From positions 1,550,001 through 1,614,000 of the forward strand of contig NZ_FXEG02000002.1 of NCBI RefSeq assembly GCF_900176255.2: a DNA stretch of 64,000 bases, given 5' to 3'. Source of the stretch: Mycobacterium ahvazicum. Lineage in GTDB: Bacteria > Actinomycetota > Actinomycetes > Mycobacteriales > Mycobacteriaceae. This document shows positions 19,146-27,650 of the stretch, one piece after another. A program made the position numbers and the translations under genes. How positions within the stretch are numbered: position 1 is the stretch's first letter; each line of letters opens with the position of its first letter. The notes under the pieces are model-generated. The model was not told the DNA's origin and did not search any database. It saw nothing but the letters and a program-made list of their open reading frames with translations.

Positions 19146-20609
19146 GTGAACGAGACGCTCCGGTACGCATTGCTGGTCTTGTTCGCCAGTGCCGTCGGTC
19201 TGAGCGCGGTGTTGGCGAATCGCCTGACCGAGCGCGTCAAAATCCCGGTGCCCCTGCTGGTTCTGGTCGGAGCCGCGGTCGCCGCGCATACCGTGCCGGC
19301 GGTGCAGTCACCTTCGGAGCCGACCGTCGAGCGGGTGATCACCATCGCGCTGGTGCTGGTGTTGTTCGACGGCGGCATGCACATCGGGCCTGCGCGCTTC
19401 CGCGCGGCCGCCGCCCCGGTCCTGTCGGTCGGCGTCATCGGCACCGCGCTCACCGCCGCCGGCGCCGCGGTGATCCTGCATTACCTGAGCGGAATCGATT
19501 GGTTCCCTGCGGTGCTCGTGGCCACCGCCGTGGCTCCCACCGACCCGGCCGTGGTCTTCTCGGTGCTGGGCAAACGTGAGATCGCCGGTCGCAGCAGCAC
19601 CATCCTGGAAGGCGAGTCCGGCGCCAACGACCCGGTCGGAATCGCGTTGATGACCAGCCTGATCGCCGCCGGCGGCCTGACGGCGGCCGGATTCGCCAGG
19701 GTGGGAACCGAATTCGCGCTGCAGATGGCGATCGGCCTGGCCGTCGGGGTCATCGGCGGCCGCGCTCTGCTCGTGTTCATGCGCCGCGTGGCACTGCCGA
19801 GCGAAAGCCTCTACTCGCTGCGGACGCTGGCATCCAGCCTGATGCTGTACGGCATCGCGACGCTGGCGCACGGCTCGGGATTTCTGGCGGTGTTCGTCGC
19901 GGGCATCGTGATCGGCGACGCGCGCGCGCCCTACAAGCCGGATATCAAGCGATTCCACGCCGCGTTGGCGGGTCTGGCCGAAATCGTCGCGTTCGCCGTT
20001 CTGGGGTTGACCGTCGATCTCAACGTCCTTGCCCACCCCGACGTATGGATTCCCGGGCTCGTCCTCGGCGTGGCCCTGACGGTGGTGATTCGGCCGTTGG
20101 CGGTGGGCTCCTGTCTGCTTCCGGTCCGACTGCAGCGAAACGAACGCCTCTTCATCCTCTTCGCCGGCCTCAAGGGTGCAGTGCCGATCCTGCTGGGCGA
20201 GTTCCTGCGGGCCGCGCACGTCGCCGATGCGGAACGTCTGTACGGGATCGTGGTCGTCGTCGTGATCTTCTCGGTGCTGGTGCAGGGCAGCTCGGTGCCC
20301 GGTGTCGCCCAGCTGCTGCGGCTGCCCATGCGTACCGTCGAGACGCAGCCGTGGGAGATCGGTATCCGGCTGCAGGACGAACCCGAGGGGATCCATCGCC
20401 TGCGGGTTGCCCCGGGGTCAGCCGCCCAGGGCTGCACGATCGAGGGTCTCGGCGACCGTGCCGGGGACATCTGGGTGAGCATGGTGGTGCGCGCCACCGG
20501 CCTGGTGCCGGTGCGGGGCGACACCGAACTGGAGGCCGGTGACGAGGTCGTCGTCCTGGCCGATCCCGAACTGCACGACAGCCTGGCCGAACTGTTCGGC
20601 ACCTCGTAG
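19146..20609 (+). CDS. CPA1-family monovalent cation/H+ antiporter with RCK_C domain
   Basis: Sodium or potassium/proton antiporter of 487 residues. Residues ~1-385 carry about 12 helices of the Na+/H+ exchanger fold, including the ATAVAPTDPAVVFSVL and GESGANDPVGIALM segments whose acidic residues bind cations in the family. The last ~85 residues form a TrkA_C domain (HRLRVAPGSAAQGCTIEGL), like NhaP2/CvrA-type K+/H+ antiporters. The GTG at 19146 is chosen because it opens directly on helix 1. The preceding 292 bp holds no gene; a TAGACT at 19015-19020 is a possible -10. I do not recall this gene beside dxs in M. tuberculosis, so it looks like an insertion. Confidence 0.88.
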   Translation: MNETLRYALLVLFASAVGLSAVLANRLTERVKIPVPLLVLVGAAVAAHTVPAVQSPSEPTVERVITIALVLVLFDGGMHIGPARFRAAAAPVLSVGVIGTALTAAGAAVILHYLSGIDWFPAVLVATAVAPTDPAVVFSVLGKREIAGRSSTILEGESGANDPVGIALMTSLIAAGGLTAAGFARVGTEFALQMAIGLAVGVIGGRALLVFMRRVALPSESLYSLRTLASSLMLYGIATLAHGSGFLAVFVAGIVIGDARAPYKPDIKRFHAALAGLAEIVAFAVLGLTVDLNVLAHPDVWIPGLVLGVALTVVIRPLAVGSCLLPVRLQRNERLFILFAGLKGAVPILLGEFLRAAHVADAERLYGIVVVVVIFSVLVQGSSVPGVAQLLRLPMRTVETQPWEIGIRLQDEPEGIHRLRVAPGSAAQGCTIEGLGDRAGDIWVSMVVRATGLVPVRGDTELEAGDEVVVLADPELHDSLAELFGTS

Positions 20610-20634
20610 CGAGCTACATTCGGCATCGGCTGCG

Positions 20635-20640
20635 TAGACT
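20635..20640 (+). promoter_or_regulatory. -10 box for a leaderless dxs transcript
   Basis: TAGACT ends six bases before the ATG at 20647, so RNA synthesis should begin at the start codon itself or at the GTG three bases upstream. No Shine-Dalgarno precedes dxs, in keeping with leaderless translation, which is common in mycobacteria. Confidence 0.6.
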
Positions 20641-20646
20641 GACGTG

Positions 20647-22560
20647 ATGTTGGAACAGATCCGCGGCCCGGCCGATCTGCAGCACCTTTCCCAACAGCAG
20701 CTCCGTGATCTGGCCCAGGAGATCCGCGAGTTCCTGATCCACAAGGTGGCTGCCACCGGGGGACACCTCGGGCCGAACCTCGGCGTCGTCGAGCTGACGC
20801 TGGCGCTGCACCGGGTGTTCGACTCGCCGCACGATCCGATCATCTTCGACACCGGTCACCAGGCCTACGTGCACAAGATGCTGACCGGACGCGCGCAGGA
20901 CTTCGAGACGCTGCGCAAAAAGGGCGGCCTGTCGGGGTATCCGTCGCGCGCCGAGAGCGAGCACGACTGGGTGGAGTCCAGCCACGCCAGTGCCGCCCTG
21001 TCCTACGCCGACGGCCTGGCCAAGGCGTTCGAGCTGACCGGACACCGCAATCGGCATGTGGTCGCCGTCGTCGGGGATGGCGCGCTGACCGGCGGCATGT
21101 GCTGGGAGGCGCTGAACAACATCGCGGCCTCAGGCCGTCCCGTGGTCATCGTCGTCAACGACAACGGCCGCAGCTACGCACCCACGATCGGCGGTGTCGC
21201 CGACCACCTGGCCATGCTGCGGTTGCAGCCGGCCTACGAGCAGGTGCTGGAAAAGGGTCGTGACGTGGTGCGCGCGGTGCCGCTGATCGGCGAGATCTGC
21301 TACCACTTCATGCACAGCGTCAAGGCGGGCGTCAAGGACTCGTTGGCGCCGCAGCTGCTGTTCACCGACCTCGGGCTGAAGTATGTCGGCCCGGTCGACG
21401 GTCACGACGAACGCGCCGTGGAGGCCGCGCTGCGCCGGGCCCGCGGATTCGGCGCCCCGGTGATCGTCCACGTCGCCACCCGCAAGGGCATGGGATACGC
21501 CCCGGCCGAGGCCGACGAGGCCGAACAGATGCACTCCACCGCGCCGATCGACCCGGCTACCGGCCAGGCCACCAAGATCCCGGGCCCGGGCTGGACCGCG
21601 ACCTTCTCCGACGCGCTGATCGAATATGCCCGAAAGCGCCGCGACATCGTGGCGATCACGGCGGCGATGCCGGGCCCCACCGGGCTCTCGGCGTTCGGGC
21701 AACGATTCCCGGACCGGCTGTTCGACGTCGGCATCGCCGAACAGCACGCGCTGACGTCGGCCGCCGGGTTGGCGATGGGTGGGATGCACCCGGTGGTGGC
21801 CATCTACTCGACGTTCCTCAACCGGGCGTTCGACCAGATCATGATGGACGTGGCGCTGCACAAACTGCCCGTCACCATCGTGCTCGACCGTGCCGGCGTC
21901 ACCGGTTCCGACGGCGCCAGCCACAACGGCATGTGGGACCTGTCGATGCTGAACATCGTGCCCGGCATGCGGGTGGCCGCCCCGCGCGACGGCACCCGGC
22001 TGCGCGAAGAACTCGGCGAGGCGCTGCAGGTCGACGACGGACCCACGGCGCTGCGGTTCCCCAAAGGTGATGTGGGCGAAGACATTCCGGCGCTGGAACA
22101 ACGGTCGGGAGTGGATGTGCTGGCGGTGCCCGCCGACGGGCTCAACCACGATGTGCTGTTGGTGGCGGTCGGCGCGTTCGCCCCGATGGCGCTCGAGGTG
22201 GCAAAGCGGCTGCACAACCAGGGGATCGGTGTGACCGTGATCGACCCGCGGTGGGTGCTGCCGGTCTCCGACGGTGTACTCGAATTGGCGGTCCAGCACA
22301 AGCTGCTCGTCACGTGCGAGGACAACGGCGTCAATGGTGGTGTGGGGTCGGCGGTTTCGGCCGCGCTGCGCCGAGCCGACATCGACGTGCCGTGCCGCGA
22401 CGTCGGCCTGGATCAGAGGTTCTACGAGCACGCCTCACGCGGTGAGGTGCTCGCCGACCTCGGACTGACCGACCAGGATGTGGCCCGCCGGATCACCGGT
22501 TGGGTTGCCGCCCTGGTCAGTAGCGAATCGGAAGCGGAGATTCGCGAGCACCTGGACTAG
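20647..22560 (+). CDS. dxs: 1-deoxy-D-xylulose-5-phosphate synthase
   Basis: First enzyme of the MEP isoprenoid pathway, 637 residues, TPP-dependent condensation of pyruvate and glyceraldehyde-3-phosphate. The N-terminal TPP domain contains [16 protein letters not shown], the ThDP motif [16 protein letters not shown] and [12 protein letters not shown]. The transketolase pyrimidine domain has [20 protein letters not shown] with the ThDP-activating glutamate. The C-terminal domain starts near [13 protein letters not shown]. The ATG at 20647 agrees with the family start [12 protein letters not shown]. It probably has a leaderless mRNA. Confidence 0.97.
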   Translation: MLEQIRGPADLQHLSQQQLRDLAQEIREFLIHKVAATGGHLGPNLGVVELTLALHRVFDSPHDPIIFDTGHQAYVHKMLTGRAQDFETLRKKGGLSGYPSRAESEHDWVESSHASAALSYADGLAKAFELTGHRNRHVVAVVGDGALTGGMCWEALNNIAASGRPVVIVVNDNGRSYAPTIGGVADHLAMLRLQPAYEQVLEKGRDVVRAVPLIGEICYHFMHSVKAGVKDSLAPQLLFTDLGLKYVGPVDGHDERAVEAALRRARGFGAPVIVHVATRKGMGYAPAEADEAEQMHSTAPIDPATGQATKIPGPGWTATFSDALIEYARKRRDIVAITAAMPGPTGLSAFGQRFPDRLFDVGIAEQHALTSAAGLAMGGMHPVVAIYSTFLNRAFDQIMMDVALHKLPVTIVLDRAGVTGSDGASHNGMWDLSMLNIVPGMRVAAPRDGTRLREELGEALQVDDGPTALRFPKGDVGEDIPALEQRSGVDVLAVPADGLNHDVLLVAVGAFAPMALEVAKRLHNQGIGVTVIDPRWVLPVSDGVLELAVQHKLLVTCEDNGVNGGVGSAVSAALRRADIDVPCRDVGLDQRFYEHASRGEVLADLGLTDQDVARRITGWVAALVSSESEAEIREHLD

Positions 22561-22670
22561 AACTGGTGCGATGAGGGCCCTGGTCAAAGCAATACAATGG
22601 AAATTGTGGACCAAGGACACAATCGGTGCTGGCCCACGCGACGGCCGCCCCGACGAGAAGGACCTGGTCA

Positions 22671-23018
22671 ATGAGCACAGATCGCCACCCACAGCTGGCC
22701 CAGGCGCTGGAGTACGGACAACAATTGCAGTCGGCCCTCGAGGACGAGCTGTACCGCACGCACACCGAGACGTTCACGGCCACCGACGAGACTAAGACCG
22801 TCGAAGTAACGGTGAACGGGCGCCGCAACGTCACTGACCTCCGTATCGAAGATGGCCTGCTGCGCCTGGGTGCCGAAACGGTCGAGCGGCGCGTCAACGA
22901 GGCCTTGCGCAACGCGGCGGCCGTCGTGAAGGTGGCCAACGAAGCCCAGCAGCAACGGCTGGTCGAGTCTCTGGCCGGCATTGCCGGGTCGATGACGGAC
23001 ACATTGGGCTTGACCTAA
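22671..23018 (+). CDS. EspL-like YbaB-family protein
   Basis: Protein of 115 residues of the YbaB/EbfC DNA-binding fold, closely resembling ESX-1-associated EspL (Rv3880c) as I recall it: the block FxATDEtkTVEVTVNG, LRIEDGLLRLGAE and ERRVNEALRNA lines up along the protein. In M. tuberculosis EspL is made beside EspB and stabilises ESX-1 substrates. The ATG at 22671 is preferred to an in-frame upstream ATG at 22626 because family similarity begins there and GAAGGA lies upstream. It follows dxs on the same strand and converges on an espD/C/A-like operon. Confidence 0.8.
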   Translation: MSTDRHPQLAQALEYGQQLQSALEDELYRTHTETFTATDETKTVEVTVNGRRNVTDLRIEDGLLRLGAETVERRVNEALRNAAAVVKVANEAQQQRLVESLAGIAGSMTDTLGLT

Positions 23019-23020
23019 CG

Positions 23021-23060
23021 GCGCCTGACGGCGCTTAACGGCGCTTAGCGGCGCTTAACG
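23021..23060. repeat. Four tandem copies of a 10-bp repeat
   Basis: GCGCCTGACG, GCGCTTAACG, GCGCTTAGCG and GCGCTTAACG run head to tail directly after the EspL-like stop, in the gap between two convergent genes. It is a small minisatellite that could vary in copy number; no function is evident. Confidence 0.85.
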
Positions 23061-23097
23061 GTGAAAGCCCAGTCGGCGTCGTCGCCGTGGTGGGCGA

Positions 23098-23688
23098 TCA
23101 GCCATTGTTGTAGCGGGTCGCGAACATTCGGGCCTGTGTCTGCGCGGCGCGCTGCGGCGATGCCAATTCCATTCCCTTCTCCAGCAGGTCGCTGAGCGCA
23201 TCGGGATCGCCCGCGCCCAGCTCGCACATGGTCTCGAACAGGAACTCATGCTGGGCGGCTTGCCCCTTTTGGGCAGCCAGGTGCGCCATGACGAGGATCT
23301 CCTCGGCCAGCTGCGATTCAGTAAGGCGCGTCACGTCTGCGGACAGGTCCACCCGATCGATCGCACCGTCCCCGAGTGCCGAAACCGACACCGTCCCAGG
23401 AGGATTGGTCGCGGTGAATAGCGCAACGACATCTTCGGTTTCCTCGGGAGCGTGTGTCACCGCATCGATGGCATCCAGCACTGTCGCGGTCTCCTCGGGC
23501 GCGGCCGGTGCATATACGGGTGAGATGTCGACGGCTTCGCCGGCCGGGCTTTCCCCGTCGTCTGCGGTGGCGGAGAAGTCAAGGGCGGCCGACGCATCGG
23601 TGCTGTTGCCGGCGGGTTCACCGGTGGCGGAGAAGTCCATCACGGCAAAGAGGTCGTCGTCGCCGTCTTTGCTCGGATCCTGGGGCAT
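23098..23688 (-). CDS. EspD/EspH-like ESX-1 secretion-associated protein
   Basis: A 196-residue acidic protein resembling EspD (Rv3614c). The diagnostic block is ALFTATNPPGTVSVSALGDG, then IDRVDLSADV, LTESQLAEEILVMAHLAAQK and an end with ARMFATRYNNG. The first ~85 residues are acidic and low complexity. EspD is a cytosolic and secreted factor that stabilises EspA and EspC. It is the last gene of an espA-espC-espD-like operon (62-base gap to the espC-like gene) and is absent from the flanking conserved block. Confidence 0.82.
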   Translation of the reverse strand: MPQDPSKDGDDDLFAVMDFSATGEPAGNSTDASAALDFSATADDGESPAGEAVDISPVYAPAAPEETATVLDAIDAVTHAPEETEDVVALFTATNPPGTVSVSALGDGAIDRVDLSADVTRLTESQLAEEILVMAHLAAQKGQAAQHEFLFETMCELGAGDPDALSDLLEKGMELASPQRAAQTQARMFATRYNNG

Positions 23689-23749
23689 GGCTTCCTACTC
23701 TCGAAAGTTGCGAATGTCGGTGGAATGGCTGCCTTTTCGCGGTGCCAGC

Positions 23750-24067
23750 TCAGCCGGGGCGCAGCTGTGTGTCGAGATCTTGAGCGGCCTTGTGGTCGGT
23801 GCCCTCGTACGCTTTGGCGGCCGCACGCAGTTTCGTGGCGAGGTCGTCGGCAACCTTGATCATCAGACGAATTGCCTCGGCGCGGCGAGCCTCGACCTCG
23901 ACCACCGCATCGTTGCCGGGTCCGCAGGCCACACCATGGCTGACCCACGCGTTGACACCGACTCGCTCGACCGCCGTCGCCGATTTCTTGAAATCCTCGG
24001 TGGTTCGCTGATGCGCCGCCGCGAGTACGTCGACGAGATATTTTGATGTGACGCTCAGATTTGTCAT
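23750..24067 (-). CDS. EspC-like type VII secretion substrate
   Basis: A 105-residue helical-hairpin protein of the EspC/EspF family. A first helix with LxVLAxxHqrtxeDF, a central turn HGVACGPGNDAV and a second helix ending LRAAAKAYEGTDHKAA can be seen. Tyr87-Glu-Gly-Thr-Asp91 fits the YxxxD/E export signal of ESX substrates. EspC is co-secreted with EspA. A GAGGAG lies seven bases before the ATG, and 17 bases separate it from the espA-like stop. Confidence 0.85.
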   Translation of the reverse strand: MTNLSVTSKYLVDVLAAAHQRTTEDFKKSATAVERVGVNAWVSHGVACGPGNDAVVEVEARRAEAIRLMIKVADDLATKLRAAAKAYEGTDHKAAQDLDTQLRPG

Positions 24068-24084
24068 CGGGTTCTCCTCGATGT

Positions 24085-25329
24085 CTAGTTCGCCGTCAAC
24101 GGACCGTGCGCCTGCTCGGTTCCAGGTGCCGTGAGTTCGACGGGCGGACGTTCGGTCGCCTCGGCTCCTGCGGCCGCACCCGCGACTTCGATGTCCTCAC
24201 TCACGGTGGCTTCCTCGGGGGCGCCGCTCGCGGGTGCGCTCTGATCGCCGGCGGCCGGGGCCGCCTTGCTCCGCTGCGCGGCAGTGACCGGCGGCGGGTT
24301 GACGGCGCTCGGCAGGGGCGGGGTTTGCTGCCCCGGCAGGTCTTCGGCTTGGGTGGGTTGCTGGCTCAGCGGGCTCAGGCTGGGCATGGCGCTCACCGGT
24401 GGGGCCGGCATCTGGGTCTGCTGCCGTCGGTTGGGAAGGATCGTCGATTTGCTCGCCGCGGCGTCGCCCGCCGACGTGAACGGGTCGGGCATGACCGTCG
24501 CACCGGTCCGGCTGGAGAAATCGGCGACTTTCAAGCCTTTCGCGAGCGCCGTGCGGGCGGTCGGCGCAATGTGAGAAGCGGACAGGTAACTGTTCATCTC
24601 GGCGATGATCTTCTCGTATTCTTCGACCACTTCTTTTAGCTTCGGCTTGGTCTCGGTGCCCGAGTAAAATTCCATGTAACCGATGGCACTGACCGTTGCT
24701 GCGATCGCGGCCAGGGTGACCACTTTCTGAAACACCAACGACGAGGCTTCGCTGCCATACGCTTTGATCATTAAGGCAACGAATATGCACCCGGTAAGTC
24801 CGTCCTTGATTCCAGCGACCGCACGGCGTATTTCAGTGAGCTGAGCGACTTCAGCGGCAAGTGCATCCATCATCGCCTGATCCTGGGTTTGGGTCAGGGA
24901 AACGCGATCCAGTTGGGCTTGGTTCTGCTTGGCATACTCTTCCGACGCGGTGGACTCCCACCTGCTGTCGGGGATGGCCAACTGCAAGTCTCGCTTGGGC
25001 GAGTCGAGTTTTGAACGGGCGTTGTCGAATTCAACTCCCTTGGTTGCGTCACCAAGGCCGAGGCAGTATTCGAAGACCGTAATGGCGACGGTTCCCCATT
25101 CGATGATCGGCACCTCCGCCGCCCAGGGATTGGTTCGCTCCTGAAGGCCGCGTTCTATTTCAGCCTTAATTCTTCGCTCGGCGATGCTCTTGACGATAAT
25201 TTTGGTCGTTTCCATGCCGAATGCGCCGGCGCCTATGCCCGTCGCAATCCAATCCTTCGCGGCAATATTCCTGCCTATGCCGGCGAGACTACCCACGAGG
25301 CCGCCAATTTCTGATGCTGCTACGGCCAT
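24085..25329 (-). CDS. EspA/EspE-like ESX-1 substrate
   Basis: A 414-residue secreted-substrate-like protein. After a glycine/alanine-rich N-terminus, the region RWESTASEEYAKQNQAQL (about residues 123-140) corresponds to the W-x-G plus Y segment of EspA/EspE, here with Ser in place of Gly (W124-E-S126). Two hydrophobic helices follow (about 178-190 and 200-219), then a ~140-residue Pro/Gln/Ala-rich tail. The end contains AGAAAGAEATERPPVE, closely like the C-terminus of EspA. The ATG at 25329 follows AGAGAAGGG; an upstream TTG is unlikely. It is first gene of the operon, behind an AT-rich upstream region. Confidence 0.8.
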   Translation of the reverse strand: MAVAASEIGGLVGSLAGIGRNIAAKDWIATGIGAGAFGMETTKIIVKSIAERRIKAEIERGLQERTNPWAAEVPIIEWGTVAITVFEYCLGLGDATKGVEFDNARSKLDSPKRDLQLAIPDSRWESTASEEYAKQNQAQLDRVSLTQTQDQAMMDALAAEVAQLTEIRRAVAGIKDGLTGCIFVALMIKAYGSEASSLVFQKVVTLAAIAATVSAIGYMEFYSGTETKPKLKEVVEEYEKIIAEMNSYLSASHIAPTARTALAKGLKVADFSSRTGATVMPDPFTSAGDAAASKSTILPNRRQQTQMPAPPVSAMPSLSPLSQQPTQAEDLPGQQTPPLPSAVNPPPVTAAQRSKAAPAAGDQSAPASGAPEEATVSEDIEVAGAAAGAEATERPPVELTAPGTEQAHGPLTAN

Positions 25330-25562
25330 TTCAATGTACCCTTCTCTGGGTGGCAACTCGCTTCTTATCGCAAGCTTAACGGCACTCGGAACGTGCCGGA
25401 TGCACCAATTTTCCGACGATCAGGAATTTCTACAGTTATTTTTCAGGTTTACTCAGTTTGGTTTAAGGTTCGCGCCACTTATTGCACCGCGCATAACGCA
25501 GCGACGTAGAAATCGACGAGCCGCTACCGGAGTTGGCGTCTGACGACAGGCGGGCCATTCGC
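25330..25562 (-). promoter_or_regulatory. AT-rich upstream region of the espA-like operon
   Basis: This gap between the espA-like start and the RNase D stop is far richer in A/T than its surroundings, especially 25407-25480, which has runs such as TTATTTTT. A hairpin-forming CGGCAC/GTGCCG pair lies at 25380-25398. Such islands upstream of espACD and other ESX genes are bound by Lsr2 and EspR in M. tuberculosis; binding here is inference. I cannot fix a single promoter. Confidence 0.45.
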
Positions 25563-26858
25563 CTACTGTGCCGAGCCGTCTTCGGTTTTGGGTGGCGGCT
25601 GCAGCGCGCTCGCCAGCACCGGATCGACGAGCTCGCGTTGCCAGGCCCGCGCGTGGCCGGCGCACAAGAATCCTTCGACCGCCTCGACCGGGTCCGGTGC
25701 TTCGGCCCAGTCCCAGCACAGTCGCCGCACCAGGTCGGGCGAAACCAGGTTCTCGGTCGGAACCCCCACCCGCTCAGACAGTTTCGACAACCCGGCCCGG
25801 GCGGCCTCCAGCCGGGCGGCCGCCTCCGGTTTGCGCCTGCTCCACCGCGCCGGCGGCGGGGGACCGTTCGGCGGCTCGGTGTCTTCGGGCGGGTCCTGAC
25901 TCCTGCGCGCCGCCTCCAGCGCGCCCAACCACGTCGCCGCGCTGCGCCGCTGGTTGCGCCCGCCGAACACCGGCAACGCGACCAGGTCTTCGACCGTCTT
26001 CGGATTGGCGAGCGCGGCCTCGATGATGGCCGAGTCCGGCAGGATGCGCCGCGGTGCGATGTCGCGGCGCGCGGCGATGTTGTCGCGGGTGGTCCACAGC
26101 TCACGCACCGCCGCCAAACCGCGGCGATCGCGCACCCGGTGGATGCCCGACGTGCGTCGCCAGCGGTCGCGCCGCGGCGTGGCCTCCCTGCTGCCCGCGC
26201 TGCGCAGGTAGTCGAATTCCTGCGCGGCCCAATCGGTTTTGCCCTGGTTAGCCAGCTCCGCAGCGATCGCGGCGCGCAGTTCGACGAGCAGTTCGACGTC
26301 GAGGGCCGCGTAGTTGAGCCACTCCGTGGGCAGCGGCCGCTTGGACCAGTCGGCCGCGCCGTGACCCTTGACCAGACCCCGGCCCAGCAGCCGCTCGGTC
26401 ATCGCCGCCAGGTTCACCCGCTCGAATCCGGCCAGGCGACCGGCGAGCTCGGTGTCGTACAGCGCCGGCGGGTGCATGCCGACCTCGGCCAGACACGGCA
26501 GATCCTGGTCGGCCGCGTGCAGGATCCATTCGTCGGTGCTGAGCACCTCCGCGACGGGCCGCAGCGCCGTCAGCGGATCGTCGCCGTGGCTGACCGGGTC
26601 GATCAGCACGGTTCCGGCGCCGGCCCGCCGGATCTGGATCAGGTAGGCGCGGTTGGAGTAGCGGAAGCCCGACGCCCGCTCGGCGTCCACCGCGAACGGC
26701 CCGTGGCCGCTGTCCAGGAAGCTTGCGGCGTCCGAGATCTGGCTGCGTGTCACCGACAGGTCGGGTATGCCCTCGGCCGGGTGCAGAAGCGGGGCGGGTC
26801 CGGGCGCGCTGCTGTCGGGCACGGTGCCGTCGGGCTCAGGGTCCCCCGGCTCAGACAT
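25563..26858 (-). CDS. RNase D-like 3'-5' exoribonuclease with HRDC domain (Rv2681-like)
   Basis: Family of DEDDy exonucleases trimming stable RNA 3' ends, 431 residues. Catalytic motifs: FAVDAERASGFRY (Exo I, Asp/Glu at about residues 58-60), LHAADQDLPCL (Exo II) and LNYAALDVELL (Exo III, Tyr and Asp). The HRDC domain lies at about residues 243-315 (LAAVRELWTTRDNIAARRDI). The tail is Pro/Arg-rich, then helical. One base separates its ATG from the DUF3000 stop, so the two are cotranscribed. Confidence 0.9.
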   Translation of the reverse strand: MSEPGDPEPDGTVPDSSAPGPAPLLHPAEGIPDLSVTRSQISDAASFLDSGHGPFAVDAERASGFRYSNRAYLIQIRRAGAGTVLIDPVSHGDDPLTALRPVAEVLSTDEWILHAADQDLPCLAEVGMHPPALYDTELAGRLAGFERVNLAAMTERLLGRGLVKGHGAADWSKRPLPTEWLNYAALDVELLVELRAAIAAELANQGKTDWAAQEFDYLRSAGSREATPRRDRWRRTSGIHRVRDRRGLAAVRELWTTRDNIAARRDIAPRRILPDSAIIEAALANPKTVEDLVALPVFGGRNQRRSAATWLGALEAARRSQDPPEDTEPPNGPPPPARWSRRKPEAAARLEAARAGLSKLSERVGVPTENLVSPDLVRRLCWDWAEAPDPVEAVEGFLCAGHARAWQRELVDPVLASALQPPPKTEDGSAQ

Positions 26859-26859
26859 G

Positions 26860-27441
26860 TCAGGCGCGTGACCGCGAGCTCAAGTCGGTGACCCCGGCCG
26901 GCGGCAGGCCCGCGGCGTGCTCCAGCACCTCGCAAAACGCCTCGACATGCGCGCCGACGGCGGGGGTGGTCGCGGTCCAGGAGGCCCGCAGCTCGAGCTG
27001 GTGGGCCCGCGGCGGGCCGGAGATGTCGCCGTAGCGCACCGACGTGGTGGCGGTGACGGTGCCGCCCAGGGCGGTGACCTGGTCCGTCCGGGATTCCAGC
27101 GCGTCGACCAGCCAACTCCACGCGACCTCGGGCAGCAGGGGATCGACGGCCTCACTGGAGTCCAGGTCCGCCTGAATGTAGGCGACCAGGCGGGTGGTGC
27201 CGTCCCAGGCGTCGGCGCCGTCCGGGTCGTAGAGCAGGATCAGCCGGCCGAATGCATCGCCCTCCGACCGTTCGGGGACGATCTCGAGGTCGGGGTGCTT
27301 CACCTCGGCCCCCAGCGCGTAGCTGAAGGGCGCCAGGCGCTGCGGCGGCCGGATCGGGCCCAGCTCGATCTCCGGCCGGGCGTTGACGGCGTTCATGGCC
27401 GCCACCGCCTCACGGAACGGGCCTGGTTCGACTGAGGTCAC
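26860..27441 (-). CDS. DUF3000 protein (Rv2680-like)
   Basis: Actinobacterial DUF3000 protein of 193 residues, function unknown. Conserved features include FREAVAAMNAVNARPEIELG, LAPFSYALGAEV, GRLILLYDPDGADAWDG and WSWLVDALESR. The GTG at 27441 gives the family length. The frame stays open for 57 codons upstream, through a MIRU-like element, to 27612, so a longer product cannot be fully excluded. It heads the DUF3000-RNase D pair, downstream of echA15 as in M. tuberculosis. Confidence 0.88.
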   Translation of the reverse strand: MTSVEPGPFREAVAAMNAVNARPEIELGPIRPPQRLAPFSYALGAEVKHPDLEIVPERSEGDAFGRLILLYDPDGADAWDGTTRLVAYIQADLDSSEAVDPLLPEVAWSWLVDALESRTDQVTALGGTVTATTSVRYGDISGPPRAHQLELRASWTATTPAVGAHVEAFCEVLEHAAGLPPAGVTDLSSRSRA

Positions 27442-27442
27442 T

Positions 27443-27515
27443 GGCGCTACTCCTCTCCCCCGCAAGCGGGTGGTGCCCCCGTGTCGCTCCTGCTCCGCAT
27501 CGTCGTATGCGCGGG
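27443..27515 (-). repeat. MIRU-like element upstream of the DUF3000 gene
   Basis: Read on the minus strand, it has GACGATGCGGAGCAGGAGCG, then GGGGGCACCACCCGCTTGCG with a GC-rich inverted stretch, then GGGGAGAGGAGTAGCG next to the DUF3000 GTG. The order GATGC..., GC palindrome, GGAG is the same as in the element at 11343-11414, though the sequences differ. It supplies the ribosome-binding region for DUF3000. Confidence 0.6.
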
Positions 27516-27650
27516 TCACAGCGTCCGACGCTAGACCCATCGCCAGACCCGCCGCGACAGGCGCGCCGATTTCCAAACCCGTCGCGACCAAGCTGTTACC
27601 AGGTTGTGTCACGTCGTCGTCATTCGGTGTTTAGCCTGCTCAGGGGCTAT

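Noticed and set aside
23045..23227. Short minus-strand ORF that could replace the end of the EspD-like gene by frameshift
   Set aside because: The EspD-like frame keeps the FATRY ending found in EspD, and no slippery sequence is present.
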